Part shown: positions 26,430 to 35,375 of the stretch, in pieces
Numbering within the stretch: position 1 is the stretch's first letter
How the letters are laid out: each line of letters begins with the position of its first letter
Source of the DNA: Streptomyces beigongshangae
GTDB taxonomy: Bacteria > Actinomycetota > Actinomycetes > Streptomycetales > Streptomycetaceae
Direction: 5' to 3'
NCBI RefSeq assembly: GCF_019710745.1
Contig: NZ_JAHKJW010000001.1
Span: 62,001-126,000, forward strand
Length of the DNA: 64,000 bases
Position numbers and translations under genes: made by a program
The notes under the pieces: generated by a model
Databases searched by the model: none
What the model saw: only the letters and a program-made list of their open reading frames with translations
Told to the model about the DNA's origin: nothing

Positions 26430-28460
26430 TCAGCGTCCCAGTGCCGCCCGGAGGCGGTCGGTCTCGGTCGTCGGGGCGTCGCAGGTGAAGTGACGGCAGA
26501 CGTACGCGGTCGGTTCACCGCCGACCAGTGACCGGCCCGCGAGCAACGGCAGTTCGCCGCTGTCCGGGGTGCCCACGGCGACGACCGCACCGGGTGCGGT
26601 GGCGAGCAGGGCGGCGCGGTGCAGCTCCCTGGTGGCCGGGTCGTCGGCCGGTCCGACGACGGCCACCTCGCGCGGCCCGTCGAGCTGCGCCTCGGCGGTG
26701 GCCAGACCCCAGCCGACGAACCGCGGGGCGCGCGGGCCGAGCGCCTTCACCACGCCCAGCGCCCGTTCCGCGGTACGGCGGTGGGTCTCGGAGCCCGTCT
26801 GCGCCGCGTAGCTCAGCAGGGCTCCGGCAGCGGCGCTCCAGCCGGAGGGTGTCGCGTTGTCCGTCGGGTCCTGCGGGCGCCGGATCAGCTTCTCGGCGTC
26901 GACCGCCGTGTCGTACAGCGCGCCCGACTCCTCGTCGGTGAACCGGGTGAGGACGTGGTCGAGCAGGAAGCCGGCGAAGTCCAGCCAGACGCCCTCGCCG
27001 GTCACCGCGGCCAGCGCGAGGAAGCCCTCCGCGACGTCCGCGTAGTCCTCCAGCACGCCCGCGTGGGCGCCGGCCCGGCCGTCCTTGCTGGTCCGGGCGA
27101 GACGCGCCTGCTCGTCCAGGTGCAGGCGAACGAGCAGGTCGGCCGCGCCGAGCGCCGCGTCGACCAGGTCGGGCCGGTCGAAGTACGCGCCGGTCTCGGC
27201 CAGCGCGGCGATCGCCAGGCCGTTCCAGGCGGCGACGACCTTGTCGTCCCGGCCGGGGGCGGGGCGGCCGTCGCGCGCATCCTTCAGCCGGGCCTTGACG
27301 GACGCGATGCGCGCGGCGTCGGACACGCCCCCGCGCTGCGGCAGCTGCAGGACGGAGGCGCCTTCCTCGAAGGTGCCCTCCTCGGACACCCCGAAGTAGT
27401 CGGCGGCCAGTGCCGCGTCCTGCTCGCCGAGCACCTCGCGCAGCTCCTCCGGCGTCCACACGTAGTAGGCGCCCTCGACGTGCCGGCCCGTGCCGTCGTC
27501 GCTGTCGGCGTCGAGCGCGGAGGCGAACCCGCCCTCGGCCGTGCGCAGTTCCCGGACCATGAAGTCGGCGGTCTCCAGGGCGACCCGGCGGGCCAGGTCG
27601 GAGCCGGTGGCCCGCCACAGGTGCGCGTACACCCGGCACAGGAGCGCGTTGTCGTAGAGCATCTTCTCGAAGTGGGGCACGACCCACTCGCGGTCGACGG
27701 AGTAGCGGGCGAAGCCGCCGCCGAGCTGGTCGTAGATACCGCCCCGGGCCATCCGCTCGCAGGTGTCGGCGGCCATCTGGAGTGCGCCCTCGGCGCCGGT
27801 GCGCGCGTGGTGCCGGAGCAGGAACTCGACGGCCATGGACGGCGGGAACTTGGGCGCCCCGCCGAAGCCGCCGTACGTGGCGTCGTAGTCGCGGGTGAGC
27901 CCGAGCAGCGCCTGCGAGAGCTCCTCCTCGCCGGGCAGCCGCGCGTCGCCGAAGCCGAACTCGCGGCCGGCGAGGTCGCGCGCGATCTTCCCGGCGACCT
28001 CGGCGACCTCGTCCCGCCGGTCGGTCCACGCGCTGCGCACGCCTTCGAGGACCTGCCGGAAGGAGGGGCTGCCGTGCCGGGGCTCGGGCGGGAAGTAGGT
28101 GCCGAAGTAGAACGGCTCGGCGTCGGCCGTGAGGAAGACGGTCATGGGCCAGCCGCCCTGTCCGGTGGCCGCCTGCACGGCTTCCATGTAGACCGCGTCG
28201 ACGTCGGGCCGCTCCTCCCGGTCGACCTTGACGCTGACGAAGTGCGCGTTGAGGTAGTCGGCGGTCTCCTGGTCCTCGAAGGACTCGTGCGCCATGACGT
28301 GGCACCAGTGGCAACTGCTGTACCCGACGCTCAGCAGGACGGGCCTGCCGGTCCTGCGCGCCTCCTCGAACGCCTCCTCCGACCAGGGCCACCAGTGGAC
28401 GGGGTTGTCGGCGTGCTGCAGGAGGTAGGGGGACGTCTCGTCGGCCAGTCGGTTCGGCAT
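26430..28460 (-). CDS. Thioredoxin-like DUF255 protein (YyaL / SPATA20 family)
   Basis: The 676-residue protein opens with the characteristic [20 protein letters not shown] and carries a thioredoxin-like domain with [19 protein letters not shown] (CxxC, about 48-51). It continues as a long alpha-alpha barrel with [17 protein letters not shown] and [11 protein letters not shown], resembling N-acylglucosamine 2-epimerase folds. Function is not established; members are conserved cytosolic proteins. The ATG at 28460 is preferred to 28496 because AGGATGG precedes it and the family starts here. Confidence 0.88.
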   Translation of the reverse strand: MPNRLADETSPYLLQHADNPVHWWPWSEEAFEEARRTGRPVLLSVGYSSCHWCHVMAHESFEDQETADYLNAHFVSVKVDREERPDVDAVYMEAVQAATGQGGWPMTVFLTADAEPFYFGTYFPPEPRHGSPSFRQVLEGVRSAWTDRRDEVAEVAGKIARDLAGREFGFGDARLPGEEELSQALLGLTRDYDATYGGFGGAPKFPPSMAVEFLLRHHARTGAEGALQMAADTCERMARGGIYDQLGGGFARYSVDREWVVPHFEKMLYDNALLCRVYAHLWRATGSDLARRVALETADFMVRELRTAEGGFASALDADSDDGTGRHVEGAYYVWTPEELREVLGEQDAALAADYFGVSEEGTFEEGASVLQLPQRGGVSDAARIASVKARLKDARDGRPAPGRDDKVVAAWNGLAIAALAETGAYFDRPDLVDAALGAADLLVRLHLDEQARLARTSKDGRAGAHAGVLEDYADVAEGFLALAAVTGEGVWLDFAGFLLDHVLTRFTDEESGALYDTAVDAEKLIRRPQDPTDNATPSGWSAAAGALLSYAAQTGSETHRRTAERALGVVKALGPRAPRFVGWGLATAEAQLDGPREVAVVGPADDPATRELHRAALLATAPGAVVAVGTPDSGELPLLAGRSLVGGEPTAYVCRHFTCDAPTTETDRLRAALGR

Positions 28461-28724
28461 GGGATCCATCCTGCCGCAGTACCCGCGGGCCGGCACGGAT
28501 CACAGGAACGCGCGCCGGATTCCCGGAACGGGTGCCGGGCCCTCCGGGACGGATCGACGCCGTACGCGGCGGATCACCGGGGCGGGGCGCGGGTAGGTAA
28601 GGGGTCCGGGTCGTTCGGGTGGGCGTGGGCATGCCATAGGTGGAGCCGGAGGCTCTCTCGCCTTCCCCGGTCGTCCGCAGGACACTCGACCAGGACAGCC
28701 GTTGCCGGCGGAGGGGGACGCGAG

Positions 28725-31700
28725 ATGCGGGGGAACCACCGGGCGGAGGCCGAACGGCTGCTGGTCCGGGCCGTGGAGGAGGAGGTCCGGCGGTCCGGCG
28801 GGCGGGTCGACGCGAACGTGCTGCTGTCGCGGGCGCGGGCCGCGCTGGACACCATGGCGCAGACGGCCGCCGAGGAGTACGAGGCATACACGAAGGCCAT
28901 GGACGAGGCGGAGGCCGGCCGGCTGACCTTCGGGCAGCGCTACGCGCGCGAGGGTGCCGGAACCCCCCTGCTGGTGGCGGCCGCCGCAGCGCTCGCGGCC
29001 GTGCTGGCCGACCTGGCGCTCGGCACCGGCGCGGGTACGGCGATGGGCGCCGGCGCGGTCGTCGGCGTCGTCGGCGCGGCCACGACGGTGGCGAAGGTGA
29101 CCGCCTCCCACCTGCCGGCCGCGAGCCGCCGGGCGGGAGCCCTGGGCCGGCCCGGCGGCCCCGAGCAGCTGCGCCTGGCCTGGCTGACCGCCCTGGAGGT
29201 CCGCGGGGTCCGGCCGTTCTTCGACCAGCAGCGTGTGTACAACGCCGCCACCGGGGCGAAGAAGGGCGCGCCCCAGCTCCGCCGCACGGACAAGAGCGCG
29301 GCGGCCCGCCGGCGCAGCGTCCTGGAGCGGTCCTTCGGCCGGCTTCCCGAACCGGACGGCCCGTTCGCCGGTCGCCGGCCGGAGCTGCGGCAGATCACGC
29401 ACTGGGTGCACGCGGCCCGCGCGAGCACCGAGACCCGGCCGACGGTGGTCGTGCTGCACGGCGCGCCGGGCTCCGGCCGCAGCACGCTCGCCGTCCGCGC
29501 CGCGCACGAACTGAAGGACCAGTTCCGCGGCGCGTGCGTGGTGGACCTGCGCGGCGACAGCCCGGAGGAGCCGCCGCTGACCACCCGCGACGCACTGCTC
29601 CACCTGCTGAACCGGCTGGGCGCGCCCCGTGAGCAGCTCCTGTTCCGGGAGCGTTCCGCGCCGGACCAGCAGGTCCGGCGGCTCGCCGAGCTGTACCACC
29701 AGCATCTGACCGGCCTGCCCGTGACGATCGTCCTGGAGGACGCGGGCGACGCGGAGCAGGTCCGCACGCTCGTGCCGGAGCGCTCCGACAGCCTCGTCCT
29801 CGTCACCGCCCGCAAGCCGCTGGAGCTGCCCGCCGACCTCCCCGCCTGGGTGCACCAGCTCGCGGTGGAGCCCCTGGCGGCGCCGGGCGCCGAGGAACTC
29901 CTGAAGGCGTCCGCCCGGGACGACTCGGCCCCGTACGACGCCGAGGCCGCGGACGAGGTACGGGAGCTGTGCGGCGGGCTCCCGCTGGCGCTGCGTATCG
30001 CGGGCTCGTCCCTCGGCCCGCGCACACCGCGCCGGCTCGCCGCGGACCTGGCGGCGTACGGCCCGGTCGAGCCGGTCGAACGAGCACTGTGGCTGCGCTA
30101 CACCGACCAGTCGGAGCAGGCACGGCGGCTGCTGCGGCGGCTCGCCCTGGCGGGCCGCGCCTCGCTCGGCACCGCCGCCGCGGCCGCCCTGCTCGCGGCG
30201 GACGAGCCGGAGGCGACCCGTCATCTGGAGGCACTCTCCCGCGCGGGCCTGCTCGACCGCGTACGCGGCAGCCGTTACCGCCTGCACGATCTCGTACGCG
30301 CCTTCGCGCAGGCCCGGCTGCACGACGAGGAGGAACCGGCCGAGCGCACGGCCGCCCAGGAGCGCCTCATCGTCAACTACGGCGAGCTCGCGGACTCGGT
30401 GATCCGCCTGGTCGACGGCAAGACGTCCACCCGCGCGGACACGTCCTTCCAGTCGAGCACGGTCGGACCGCACGGGTTCACCTCGCTGGAGTCGGCCCTG
30501 CGCTGGCTGGACGACGAGTCGAGCTTCATCACGGCGGCCCTGCGGCACGCGGAGGGGGTGAACCAGGAGGCGGTGCTCAACCTCCTGGGCGCGCTGTGCG
30601 ACTACTGCCTGCTGCGCGGCGACCTCTACCGCCTGGGCGAGATCAGCGAGCTGGCGCAGGCCGTCGACCAGGGACTGCTCGTGCGCTCGGTCCAGTGGCG
30701 CACGGGTATCGCGGCACGCCAGCTCGGCGAGCTCGACAAGGCCCGTACGACGCTGACGTCGGTCGTCGACCTCTACTTCGAGGCCCATCACGACGCGGGC
30801 GCGGCCCGGGCACTGTGCTCGCTCGGCATCACCCTGCACCACCAGGGCAATCTGACCGAGGCCGCGGTGAAGCTCCAGGAGGCCCTGGACCTGCAGGCGT
30901 CCCCCGCCCTGGCGGCCGACCGCGCCTGGACGATGCACGCCCTGGCGGGCGTGGAGCGGGACCGGGCGAGGCTGCGCGAGTCCCTGGACCTCCTCACCCG
31001 GGCCCTGGTCCTGCACCGCGAGGGCGAGTCCGTGCACGGCGAGGCGTGGGCCCACTTCCAGCTCGGCCAGCTGGGTCTGCGCATGGGGGACGTGCCGCGC
31101 GCCGAGTCCGAACTGCGCGCCGCCCTCGACCTGTACGGCCGGACGCGCGACGCCCGCGGCGAGGCATGGGCGCTGACCCAGCTGGCCCGGGCCCGGCTGG
31201 TCGACGGCGACCCGTCCGCCGCCGTGGACGGCCTGCGCCAGGCGGCCTCCCGCCACCGTGAGAACGAGGACTCCCGGGGCGAGGCGTGGACGGTGTACTA
31301 CCTGGGCCAGGCGCTGGAGGAGACGGGCGACCTCGACCGGGCGGTCCGTGAGCTGGAGCGGTCCCGGACGATGTTCTCGCGCATCCGCGACGTCTACGGT
31401 CTGGCGTGCGCCCGCCACCACTCGGCCCGGGTGACGCGCGACCAGCGGGCCGCGCAGACCGGCTCGCTCCGCAACTCGGGCTTCGCCCGCCAGCTCCTGG
31501 TGGACGCGCGCGCCGACTTCCACCGGATCGGCGTCGCCCACGGGGAGGCGTGGACCTGCCTGGAACTGGCGGTGGTGGACGCGGGCAACGCCCGTACGCA
31601 GCCCGCGCTGGCCCTGTGCGACGAGGCGACCGCGCTCTTCGCCTCCTACGGCGACCGGCGCGGCGAGGACTGGGCCCGCTTCCTGCGCTGCACGCTGCTG

Positions 31701-31946
31701 CCGTACGCCTCCCCCGGCGGCGTCGAGGTGGGCACGGCCGTCGCCCAGGAGGAGCTGTCCCAGCTGTCCCGCACGGGCCACCCGGCCCGCGACGGAAAAC
31801 TGGACGACTGCATCGAGGCGTACCAGCTGCTCCTCGAACGGGGGGCGGACCTGGAGTCCGGCTGGCGGGCCTGGCGCCTGGGAATGGTCCCGAACCGCCA
31901 CGCGCGGGAGGTCATGGGAGTGGCGGTCCCGGCACCGCGCGCGTGA
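28725..31946 (+). CDS. STAND NTPase with tetratricopeptide repeats (AfsR/NB-ARC-like, no DNA-binding domain)
   Basis: The 1073-residue protein has a helical N-terminal region with two hydrophobic segments (about 84-125), an NB-ARC-type NTPase from about 205, a winged-helix/ARC2 region and about eight TPR-like repeats (about 620-1010, with recurrent GEAW motifs). The P-loop reads GAPGSGRST (246-254), so the usual lysine is arginine (Arg252). The hhGLPLAL motif of STAND proteins appears as CGGLPLALRIA. Such proteins are signal-transducing switches that oligomerise on ligand binding. There is no SARP domain, so it is not a direct transcription factor. GGAGGGGG precedes the ATG. Confidence 0.82.
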   Translation: MRGNHRAEAERLLVRAVEEEVRRSGGRVDANVLLSRARAALDTMAQTAAEEYEAYTKAMDEAEAGRLTFGQRYAREGAGTPLLVAAAAALAAVLADLALGTGAGTAMGAGAVVGVVGAATTVAKVTASHLPAASRRAGALGRPGGPEQLRLAWLTALEVRGVRPFFDQQRVYNAATGAKKGAPQLRRTDKSAAARRRSVLERSFGRLPEPDGPFAGRRPELRQITHWVHAARASTETRPTVVVLHGAPGSGRSTLAVRAAHELKDQFRGACVVDLRGDSPEEPPLTTRDALLHLLNRLGAPREQLLFRERSAPDQQVRRLAELYHQHLTGLPVTIVLEDAGDAEQVRTLVPERSDSLVLVTARKPLELPADLPAWVHQLAVEPLAAPGAEELLKASARDDSAPYDAEAADEVRELCGGLPLALRIAGSSLGPRTPRRLAADLAAYGPVEPVERALWLRYTDQSEQARRLLRRLALAGRASLGTAAAAALLAADEPEATRHLEALSRAGLLDRVRGSRYRLHDLVRAFAQARLHDEEEPAERTAAQERLIVNYGELADSVIRLVDGKTSTRADTSFQSSTVGPHGFTSLESALRWLDDESSFITAALRHAEGVNQEAVLNLLGALCDYCLLRGDLYRLGEISELAQAVDQGLLVRSVQWRTGIAARQLGELDKARTTLTSVVDLYFEAHHDAGAARALCSLGITLHHQGNLTEAAVKLQEALDLQASPALAADRAWTMHALAGVERDRARLRESLDLLTRALVLHREGESVHGEAWAHFQLGQLGLRMGDVPRAESELRAALDLYGRTRDARGEAWALTQLARARLVDGDPSAAVDGLRQAASRHRENEDSRGEAWTVYYLGQALEETGDLDRAVRELERSRTMFSRIRDVYGLACARHHSARVTRDQRAAQTGSLRNSGFARQLLVDARADFHRIGVAHGEAWTCLELAVVDAGNARTQPALALCDEATALFASYGDRRGEDWARFLRCTLLPYASPGGVEVGTAVAQEELSQLSRTGHPARDGKLDDCIEAYQLLLERGADLESGWRAWRLGMVPNRHAREVMGVAVPAPRA

Positions 31947-31953
31947 GCGGCGC

Positions 31954-31983
31954 GGCGTGACCGGGCCGCGGCCCGGTCACGCC
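31954..31983. terminator. Perfect 30-bp palindrome after the STAND gene
   Basis: The whole segment is its own reverse complement and begins 7 bp after the STAND/TPR stop. It would fold as a 14-bp stem with a minimal loop and probably terminates transcription. Confidence 0.65.
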
Positions 31984-32072
31984 CGGTGCCCGGTCCCCGC
32001 CCTTCCCGGTCCTCCGCCGGTTCCCGGTCCTCCGCCGCACGGCCCTCGGCGGGCGGGCGGGCGGGCGGCGGG

Positions 32073-32306
32073 CTACGCCTTCGCCCCGGGGCCGGCCGCC
32101 GCCCTGCCGTCGGAGGCCGCCTTCGGGTCGGCGTCCTCCTGGAAGTCGACCTTCCCCATGTGCCGGTTCATGGACTTCATCAGGCCCCAGACCGCCAGGG
32201 CCATCACCGCGAAGACGATGAAGCCGAGGACACCGGGGGTGACCTTGTTCTCGTCGACCTCCTTGGCGAGGGGGACGAGGTGCGTCAGTGCCAGGCTTGC
32301 GCTCAT
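32073..32306 (-). CDS. Small conserved single-pass membrane protein
   Basis: The 77-residue product starts MSASLALTHLVPLAKEVDEN, has one transmembrane helix (about 28-47, GVLGFIVFAVMALAVWGLM) and a hydrophilic C-terminal tail (MNRHMGKVDFQED...). Function is unknown. It starts directly after the mca stop codon and is probably co-transcribed with mca. An in-frame ATG at 32315, inside the end of mca, could add three residues. Confidence 0.75.
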   Translation of the reverse strand: MSASLALTHLVPLAKEVDENKVTPGVLGFIVFAVMALAVWGLMKSMNRHMGKVDFQEDADPKAASDGRAAAGPGAKA

Positions 32307-32307
32307 G

Positions 32308-33189
32308 TCAGGCATTGTCGCGGATGCCCGCGAAGAGGTCGTCCTCGGGGAGGGAGGTGTCGACGAGGGACTTCGCGAGCTCGTACTCCTCGGTCGGCCA
32401 GACCTCCTTCTGGAGGTCCAGCGGAACCCGGAACCAGCCCCCGTCGGGGTCGATCTGCGTGGCGTGCGCGATGAGGGCCTTGTCGCGGATCTCGTAGAAC
32501 TCCGCGCAGGGGACGTGCGTCGTCAGCGTGCGCTCGGCGCGCTCGAACTCGTCCCACCGCTTGAGCCAGTCCCCGTACGGCGACTCCATGCCCCGGTCCA
32601 GCAGGGCCTGGTGCAGCGCCTCGGTGCGCGGGCGGTTGAAGCCCTGGTTGTAGTAGAGCTTCTGCGGTGCGAAGGCGGGGCCGAACTCCGGCTCCGGGTA
32701 CTTCTCGGTGTCGGCCGCCCCGTCGAACGCCACCATCGAGATCTTGTGGGTCATGATGTGGTCGGGGTGCGGATAGCCGCCGTTCTCGTCGTAGGTGGTG
32801 ATCACCTGCGGACGGAAGGAGCGGATCTTGCGGACGAGCTCGCCCGCGGCCTTGTCGACGTCCTCCAGCGCGAAGCAGCCCTCGGGCAGCGGCGGCAGCG
32901 GGTCGCCCTCGGGCAGGCCCGAGTCCACGAAGCCGAGCCACTCCTGCTTGACGCCGAGGATGTCGCGGGCCTCGTCCATCTCCTTCTTGCGCACCTCGTG
33001 GATGTGCTCCTCGACGTACTTGTCACCCTGCAGCTTGGGGTTGAGGATGGAGCCGCGCTCCCCGCCCGTGCAGGTCACGACCAGCACGTCCACCCCCTCG
33101 GACACGTACTTCGCCATGGTGGCCGCGCCCTTCGACGACTCGTCGTCGGGGTGGGCGTGCACGGCCATCAGTCGCAGCTGGTCAGTCAA
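32308..33189 (-). CDS. mca: Mycothiol S-conjugate amidase
   Basis: Mca cleaves mycothiol S-conjugates to a mercapturic acid and GlcN-inositol, detoxifying electrophiles and antibiotics in actinobacteria. The 293-residue protein has the LmbE/PIG-L zinc motif AHPDDE (11-16), the later ligand in YPHPDH, and the family-typical GCFALEDVDKAAGELVRKIR. The start is an unusual TTG at 33189, required to give the standard N-terminus MTDQLRLMAVHAHPDDE; GAGGA lies seven bases upstream. It is divergent from the DUF4307 gene. Confidence 0.93.
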   Translation of the reverse strand: MTDQLRLMAVHAHPDDESSKGAATMAKYVSEGVDVLVVTCTGGERGSILNPKLQGDKYVEEHIHEVRKKEMDEARDILGVKQEWLGFVDSGLPEGDPLPPLPEGCFALEDVDKAAGELVRKIRSFRPQVITTYDENGGYPHPDHIMTHKISMVAFDGAADTEKYPEPEFGPAFAPQKLYYNQGFNRPRTEALHQALLDRGMESPYGDWLKRWDEFERAERTLTTHVPCAEFYEIRDKALIAHATQIDPDGGWFRVPLDLQKEVWPTEEYELAKSLVDTSLPEDDLFAGIRDNA

Positions 33190-33220
33190 GACTCAATCCT
33201 CAGTAAGTCGGCGCCCGGTG

Positions 33221-33249
33221 TGAAACGGCGCGATCGGCGCTTCTATAGT
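33221..33249 (+). promoter_or_regulatory. Promoter candidate for the DUF4307 gene
   Basis: TATAGT at 33244-33249 is a good -10 hexamer, with TGAAAC at 33221-33226 as a weak -35 at a 17-bp spacing. The gene begins 66 bp downstream. Confidence 0.35.
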
Positions 33250-33314
33250 GACCGAATGAGCGGGCGAAAAATTCCGGGCCCCGGCCCCGAACGCCCGCAC
33301 CGGAGAGGACGATC

Positions 33315-33707
33315 ATGAGTACGGTGCAGTTGCCCGACGGCCGGTACGGCCGCTCCGCGGACGAACGCGCCGACCGCAAGCTCAAGATCATCGGTTCCGT
33401 GCTCGGCGTCGCCCTGCTCGTCCTGGTCGGCTACTTCGCCGTCCACTACGTGGGCGGCAACAAGATCAGCGCCGAGGTCATCAGCTTCGACGTCTCGGAC
33501 TCCGCGGTGGAGGTCCACCTGGAGGTCCGCAAGGACGCGGGGGTGACCGGCTACTGCACGGTCCGCTCCCAGGCCGAGGACGGCGCCGAGGTGGGCCGCG
33601 CGGACTTCCGCTTCGACCAGGACGCGTCCCGTGTCGACCAGGTCCTCACGCTCCGCACGACGGCTCCCGGCACCACCGCCGAGCTGCTCGGCTGCCACGC
33701 GGACTGA
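33315..33707 (+). CDS. DUF4307 membrane protein
   Basis: The 130-residue protein has a short cytoplasmic N-terminus (with GRYGRSADERADRKLK), one membrane helix (about 27-47) and an extracytoplasmic beta-rich domain of about 80 residues containing two cysteines. It matches the actinobacterial DUF4307 family, often adjacent to mca and greA as here. Function is unknown. Confidence 0.85.
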   Translation: MSTVQLPDGRYGRSADERADRKLKIIGSVLGVALLVLVGYFAVHYVGGNKISAEVISFDVSDSAVEVHLEVRKDAGVTGYCTVRSQAEDGAEVGRADFRFDQDASRVDQVLTLRTTAPGTTAELLGCHAD

Positions 33708-33793
33708 CCGGCCGCCGTCCGCGTCGCCACCGGGCGAGCTGCGTTTACGGGAATCTGATGGCTTATGTCCTCCCCCTGCGGCTCGTGAATTGT

Positions 33794-33844
33794 TAGGCTC
33801 GTGGTTTCGCCCACCCGAGAAGGAACATTCTTCTGGGTAGGGCG
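33794..33844 (+). promoter_or_regulatory. greA promoter -10 candidate and structured leader
   Basis: TAGGCT at 33794-33799 could be a -10 box. Bases 33808-33844 fold into an imperfect stem of about 14 pairs (CGCCC, ACCC and AGAAG pairing with CTTCT, GGGT and GGGCG, with two single-base bulges) around the loop GAACATT. The structure lies 35 bp ahead of greA and would be within its 5' untranslated region. Confidence 0.4.
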
Positions 33845-33879
33845 ATGCTTTGTATTCCCAGTACCTACGAGGAGCACCT

Positions 33880-34380
33880 GTGACCCAGACCAGCGAGAAC
33901 GTCACCTGGCTGACCCAGGAGGCGTACAACCAGCTCAAGGCCGAGCTGGAGCACCTGTCTGGTCCTGCGCGCACGGAGATCGCAGCCAAGATCGCGGCCG
34001 CGCGCGAGGAGGGCGACCTGCGGGAGAACGGCGGGTACCACGCCGCCAAGGAGGAGCAGGGCAAGCAGGAACTCCGGGTGCGCCAGCTGACCCAGCTCCT
34101 GGAGAACGCCAAGGTGGGCGAGGCTCCGGCGGCCGACGGCGAGGTGGCGCCCGGCATGGTCGTGACCATCGCCTTCGACGGCGACGAGGACGACACGCTC
34201 ACGTTCCTGCTCGCCTCGCGCGAATACGCGAGCTCCGACGTCGAGACGTACTCGCCGCAGTCCCCGCTGGGCTCCGGCGTGAACGGCAAGAAGATCGGCG
34301 AGGACGCCCAGTACGAGCTGCCGAACGGCAAGCTCGCGACGGTGAAGGTCCTCGCGGCCAAGCCGTACGCCGCCGCGTAA
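33880..34380 (+). CDS. greA: Transcription elongation factor GreA
   Basis: GreA rescues backtracked RNA polymerase by stimulating transcript cleavage. The 166-residue protein has the N-terminal coiled-coil hairpin (about 8-80) with the acidic tip in REEGDLRENGGYHAAKEEQG, and a C-terminal FKBP-like domain including SPQSPLGSGVNGKKIGE. The GTG start has AGGAG six bases upstream. The 172-bp gap from the DUF4307 gene with its leader hairpin implies an own promoter. Confidence 0.95.
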   Translation: MTQTSENVTWLTQEAYNQLKAELEHLSGPARTEIAAKIAAAREEGDLRENGGYHAAKEEQGKQELRVRQLTQLLENAKVGEAPAADGEVAPGMVVTIAFDGDEDDTLTFLLASREYASSDVETYSPQSPLGSGVNGKKIGEDAQYELPNGKLATVKVLAAKPYAAA

Positions 34381-34406
34381 CCCACCCGCCGCATCGTCCC
34401 GGCCGA

Positions 34407-34457
34407 GCCCCCGGTGCCCGCACCGGGGGCGGAGCACCGGGAGCGGGCACCGGGGGC
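34407..34457. terminator. Bidirectional terminator between greA and the ABC permease
   Basis: GCCCCCGGTGCCCGC (34407-34421) is perfectly complementary to 34443-34457. The 21-base loop contains a smaller alternative hairpin. Confidence 0.75.
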
Positions 34458-34517
34458 CCGTGCATCACAGGCCCATGCACCTGGATCCCGTGCACCCCGG
34501 GCCGCGAAGCAGTGTGA

Positions 34518-35375
34518 TCAGCCGTCCGCCTGCCGGTACTTGCGTACGGCCAGGGTCCGGAAGACGGCGATGATCAGCACGGACCAGATCACCGAGGCCC
34601 AGACGGGATGCTGCATGGGCCAGGCGTCGGACTGCACGACACCGGGGTTGCCGAACAGCTCACGGCACGCCTGCACCGTGGCGCTGAAGGGGTTCCACTC
34701 GGCTATGTGCCGCAGCCAGGGGGTCATCTGGCTGGAGTCCACGAAGGCGTTCGAGACGAACGTCACCGGGAAGAGCCAGATGAGCCCGCCCGAGGTCGCC
34801 GCCTCGGGGGTGCGCACGGACAGGCCGATCAGGGCTCCGATCCAGGTGAAGGCGTACCCCAGCAGGAGCAGCAGGCCGAAGCCGGCGAGTATCTCCCCGG
34901 CGTTGCTCGGGGCCGCGGAACCGGTGCGCCAGCCCACGATCAGCGCGACGGCCGCGAGGACGAGCAGGGTGATCGAGGTCTGCACGAGGTCCGCGACGGT
35001 ACGGCCGGTCAGCACCGCGCCCCGGGCCATCGGCAGGGAGCGGAACCGGTCGACGAGCCCTTTCTGCATGTCGTCCGCGATGCCGGCGGCCGATCCCGCG
35101 GTGGCGAACGTGACGGTCTGCGCGAAGATGCCCGCCATTAAGAAGTCCTTGTAGACACCCGGGTCGGTACTGTCCCCGATCTGCATCGAGCCGCCGAAGA
35201 CGTAGGTGAACAGCACCACGAACATCACCGGCTGGATGATCCCGAACAGGACCATCTCCGGGATCCGGGTCATGCGGATCAGGTTCCGCTTGGCGACGAC
35301 CAGGGAGTCCCGGACGGACTGCCCGAAGGAGCCCCCCGGAACCACGGCCCGCGCGGTGTCGGTCACGGCGCTCAC
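34518..35375 (-). CDS. ABC-2 type exporter permease (DrrB-like)
   Basis: The 285-residue membrane protein has six hydrophobic helices of the ABC-2 family. Typical features are the amphipathic N-terminal RDSLVVAKRNLIRMTRIPEM, FGGSMQIGD, and the WLRHIAEWNPFSATVQACRELFGNP loop. With the adjacent ATPase it would form a drug or lipid exporter of the DrrAB type. The GTG start overlaps the ATPase stop codon (GTGA), ensuring coupled translation. Confidence 0.9.
   Translation of the reverse strand: MSAVTDTARAVVPGGSFGQSVRDSLVVAKRNLIRMTRIPEMVLFGIIQPVMFVVLFTYVFGGSMQIGDSTDPGVYKDFLMAGIFAQTVTFATAGSAAGIADDMQKGLVDRFRSLPMARGAVLTGRTVADLVQTSITLLVLAAVALIVGWRTGSAAPSNAGEILAGFGLLLLLGYAFTWIGALIGLSVRTPEAATSGGLIWLFPVTFVSNAFVDSSQMTPWLRHIAEWNPFSATVQACRELFGNPGVVQSDAWPMQHPVWASVIWSVLIIAVFRTLAVRKYRQADG

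Noticed and set aside
28500..31901. 1133-codon minus-strand open frame opposite the STAND gene
   Set aside because: Low-complexity Arg/Gly/Val-rich translation; the plus strand encodes clear NB-ARC and TPR motifs.
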